From UBA1737 sp045653225 (GTDB lineage: Bacteria > Bacillota_I > Bacilli_A > ML615J-28 > CAG-313), in contig JAZOLP010000059.1 in NCBI GenBank assembly GCA_045653225.1, forward strand, positions 1 to 6,310: DNA of 6,310 nt. Direction: 5' to 3'. This document shows, piece by piece, positions 4,844 through 6,310 of this stretch. Position numbers and translations under genes: made by a program. Below the pieces are notes generated by a model. The model was not told where the DNA came from. It saw nothing but the letters and a program-made list of their open reading frames with translations, and made no database searches. Positions within the stretch are counted from its first letter, which is position 1, and the number at the start of each line of letters is the position of its first letter.

Positions 4844-5275
4844 ATGAAAAAAATAATTGTAGGAGTATTAAGTTTATTATTAGCAATTACTATGACTGGA
4901 TGTTCCGATGCAGGGGATAAGTTTGAAAAAGAATTACCTCAAAATATTATGGAAATGATTGATGAAGGTTGGACAGTACAAGAAAATTATGCAATTGAGC
5001 CAAGAAAAGATGAATTAAATGCTGTGTGGGCGAAAAAATCTGGAATTGATGATTTTCATTGGGAGTATTCTATTTTATTTAGTAAAGAAATAGATGGTAA
5101 AGAAAAATATTGCATTGTTAGTAAATTTGGCAGTTATGAACAAGCAAAATATTATGATGATGAAACAAAATCAGTATATAGTGATGTGTACACATTTGTG
5201 GTAGATGAATTTTATTGCTCTTATAGCAAAAGCGCAGAAGGTTTCCAATATATTTTTGATCTTCAACCTGAGTAA
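4844..5275 (+). CDS. Small predicted lipoprotein of unknown function, 143 residues
   Basis: Lipoprotein signal: KK at 2-3, a hydrophobic core IIVGVLSLLLAIT, and the lipobox MTGC with Cys20. The mature domain (about 123 residues) is acidic, with blocks such as EGWTVQENYAIEPRKDELNAVWAKK and KFGSYEQAKYYDDETKSVYSD; I do not recognise a family. The words ENYAIEPR/ENYEVNANYAV in the two lipoproteins are only weakly alike, so I do not claim homology. GGAGG sits 7 bases before the ATG. The last base of its stop codon is the first base of the next palindrome, so gene and boundary site abut. Confidence 0.8.
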   Translation: MKKIIVGVLSLLLAITMTGCSDAGDKFEKELPQNIMEMIDEGWTVQENYAIEPRKDELNAVWAKKSGIDDFHWEYSILFSKEIDGKEKYCIVSKFGSYEQAKYYDDETKSVYSDVYTFVVDEFYCSYSKSAEGFQYIFDLQPE

Positions 5276-5290
5276 TAAATTAGAATTTAT
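5275..5290. repeat. AG palindrome, copy f (ATAAATT-AG-AATTTAT)
   Basis: A perfect copy that overlaps the last base of the preceding stop codon. It is the only copy with a different spacing: GGAG (5294-5297) lies 3 bases after it rather than 9, and the GAGTAGAT-type linker is missing. Confidence 0.88.
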
Positions 5291-5306
5291 GAAGGAGAAT
5301 TTAGTA

Positions 5307-5906
5307 ATGAAAATCTATGATATATCACAAGAGGTTTTTAGTTGTGAAGTTTATCCCGGTGACCCAAAACCAGTAAAAAAGATTCTTAAATCAATGAAAA
5401 ATGGTGAAAAGTATAATTTGACATCATTTAGTATGTGTGCACACAACGGCACACATATAGATGCTCCATTTCATTTTATTAAAGATGGTAAAACTGTTGA
5501 TGAGATATGTTTAGATGCAGTTGTTGGAATGTCATATGTGGCAGAGCATCAAGGTATTGTTACTGGTGAAGACGCAGTCAACATATTAGAAAAGGCAAAA
5601 AAACAAAACATTGAAGCGTCCAAAAGAATCCTTATTAAAGGAGATGTTGAAGTTTCATTAGAAGCAGCAAAAGTATTTGCTTCTTCCGATGTTTTACTTT
5701 TGGGCAATGAGCTACAATCAGTTGGACCACAAACTGCTCCAATGGCAGTTCATCTTGTACTACTGGGTGCTAATGTTATTTTGCTTGAAGGAATTCGTTT
5801 GTCAGAGGTGTCTGAAGGTGTTTATTTATTAAATGCTGCACCACTGAATTTATTGGGAACTGATGGCGCGCCGTGCCGTGCAATATTAATAGCTGATGAG
5901 AAATAA
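5307..5906 (+). CDS. Cyclase / kynurenine-formamidase-family metal-dependent hydrolase
   Basis: 199 residues from the ATG at 5307, chosen because AAGGAG at 5292-5297 precedes it and the protein then begins MKIYDISQEVFSCEVYPGDPKP, the usual family start. An open frame extends upstream but overlaps the previous gene and the palindrome. The metal-site motif HNGTHIDAPFH gives His46, His50, Asp52 and His56, and HLVLLGANVILLE gives His149 and Glu161. These have the same spacing as the metal ligands of bacterial KynB formamidases, so the fold and catalysis should be intact. It may hydrolyse an arylformamide, a lactone or a related substrate; no tryptophan-catabolism gene is nearby, so I assign no symbol. 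It contains GC-rich codons near 5865-5880 (GGCGCGCC) unlike its AT-rich neighbours, hinting at a separate origin. Confidence 0.9.
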   Translation: MKIYDISQEVFSCEVYPGDPKPVKKILKSMKNGEKYNLTSFSMCAHNGTHIDAPFHFIKDGKTVDEICLDAVVGMSYVAEHQGIVTGEDAVNILEKAKKQNIEASKRILIKGDVEVSLEAAKVFASSDVLLLGNELQSVGPQTAPMAVHLVLLGANVILLEGIRLSEVSEGVYLLNAAPLNLLGTDGAPCRAILIADEK

Positions 5907-5918
5907 ATTCCTATTTAA
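5903..5918. repeat. Array-end palindrome E3 (ATAAATT-CC-TATTTAA)
   Basis: The left arm ATAAATT is the same as in the AG palindromes and overlaps the cyclase stop codon, just as copy f overlaps the stop before it. The centre is CC, and the right side continues TATTTAACGATTA as at E2 (2508). It thus joins a cassette-type left half to the common downstream sequence. Confidence 0.7.
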
Positions 5919-5937
5919 CGATTAGTTAGGGGTATGC

Positions 5938-6012
5938 AATTGTATTAAAATTGTGTATCGTTGCCATTTTGGTTAATGATTCTCGATACAATAAAAGTAT
6001 CGAGATTTTTTT
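5938..6012 (+). terminator. Terminator of the five-gene array, with conserved leader
   Basis: The hairpin is TCTCGATAC / GTATCGAGA (9 bp, 5981-5989 with 5997-6005), loop 7, followed by seven T. It lies 43 bp after an AATTGTATTAAAAT word (5938) and a TTGCCATTT word. The same two words precede the terminators at 915 and 2656 at 42 bp (TTGCCATTT is exact in copy 2, TTCCATTT in copy 1). This is the third, shortened copy of the inter-array module; similarity stops after the terminator. Confidence 0.88.
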
Positions 6013-6060
6013 ATTTTCTAAGGGTACATGTATCATCGTATGTTGTTTGACTTAGAAAAT
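6013..6060. repeat. 10-bp inverted repeat downstream of the last terminator
   Basis: ATTTTCTAAG (6013-6022) and CTTAGAAAAT (6051-6060) are perfect inverted repeats separated by 28 bp. No U-run follows, so it is not a terminator. It could be a protein-binding site or a small insertion scar; its function is unknown. Confidence 0.5.
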
Positions 6061-6310
6061 AGCTATAAGAGATGTTTAATTCATATTTTTCTGTAGATTA
6101 AAAATTAGGAAATTAATAAATAATTGCTCCTATTAAAAATCGATGAAACGTTATATACGTAGATATAAAATAATATTGTTGTTGTGTAATAGGTTATTTA
6201 AAACAATGTTTTTTGATAGAGTTGAACACAATGAAGTGAATGTTGTTGAGGCATTAATTCATTAATTATAATTTATTTATAAATATAAGGGCTGATAGTA
6301 TTTATCAACC
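6061..6310. other. Non-coding tail with no recognised gene
   Basis: I see no credible coding region here; the longest ATG frame of note (6206-6265, 19 codons) has no ribosome-binding site. The last bases, GGCTGATA then TATCAACC, could form an imperfect hairpin that the window end cuts off, possibly a terminator. There is no repeat pair or promoter of the kind found at 1069-1159 and 2811-2901, so no further array start is visible. Confidence 0.5.

Noticed and set aside
5205..5306. Upstream extension of the cyclase frame
   Set aside because: It would overlap the preceding lipoprotein gene and translate through the palindrome. The ATG at 5307 has a ribosome-binding site and gives the usual family N-terminus.
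6206..6265. 19-codon ORF (MFFDRVEHNEVNVVEALIH)
   Set aside because: No ribosome-binding site and no recognisable similarity; too short to support.

Overview
The window looks like low-GC Bacillota or Mollicutes-related DNA. It is strongly AT-rich, uses strong GGAGG ribosome-binding sites, and has short U-tailed hairpin terminators. Tryptophan is encoded by TGG and arsC ends in TGA, so the code is the standard bacterial one. That argues against Mycoplasma proper and fits Acholeplasma/Izemoplasma-type Mollicutes, Erysipelotrichia or similar lineages. The genus assignment is inference. All genes lie on the + strand.

Layout. (1) 2-763: C-terminal part of an FtsX-like ABC transporter permease, cut by the window edge. 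(2) 764-1289: gene-free; a small palindrome, three 20-bp-spaced repeats, a terminator, a pair of 30-bp-spaced repeats, a strong promoter, a 16-bp palindrome, a second terminator, and then the arsenic-type promoter/operator. (3) 1290-2490: compact operon arsR - DUF5714-like gene - arsC, with no efflux pump in view. (4) 2491-2949: gene-free; homologous to region 2 over about 315 bp, with the same terminator and an identical promoter. (5) 2950-5906: five same-strand genes with no evident functional link: a small membrane protein, a P-loop kinase-like protein, two lipoproteins and a cyclase/formamidase-family hydrolase. (6) 5907-6310: a third copy of the terminator module and then non-coding DNA.

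The most interesting signal is a repeated palindrome, ATAAATT-AG-AATTTAT (7-bp arms around a central AG). It precedes every one of the five genes in region 5. In four of five cases exactly 9 nt separate it from the GGAG(G) ribosome-binding site, and it sits 0-40 nt after the preceding stop codon. A sixth copy lies after the duplicate promoter in region 2. The two promoter regions are identical for 69 bp, and the identity ends at the last base of this palindrome. A related palindrome with a different centre (CC or GC) follows the last gene of each block at 767, 2508 and 5903. The simplest reading is a promoter-driven gene-cassette array resembling an integron in logic: common promoter, boundary site, promoterless cassettes, end site, terminator. 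At least two such units stand in tandem, and the end of a third lies at the left edge. No recombinase gene is in the window, so mobility is inference. The ars operon would be a self-regulated cassette: it brings a terminator that blocks the array promoter, then its own ArsR-controlled promoter.
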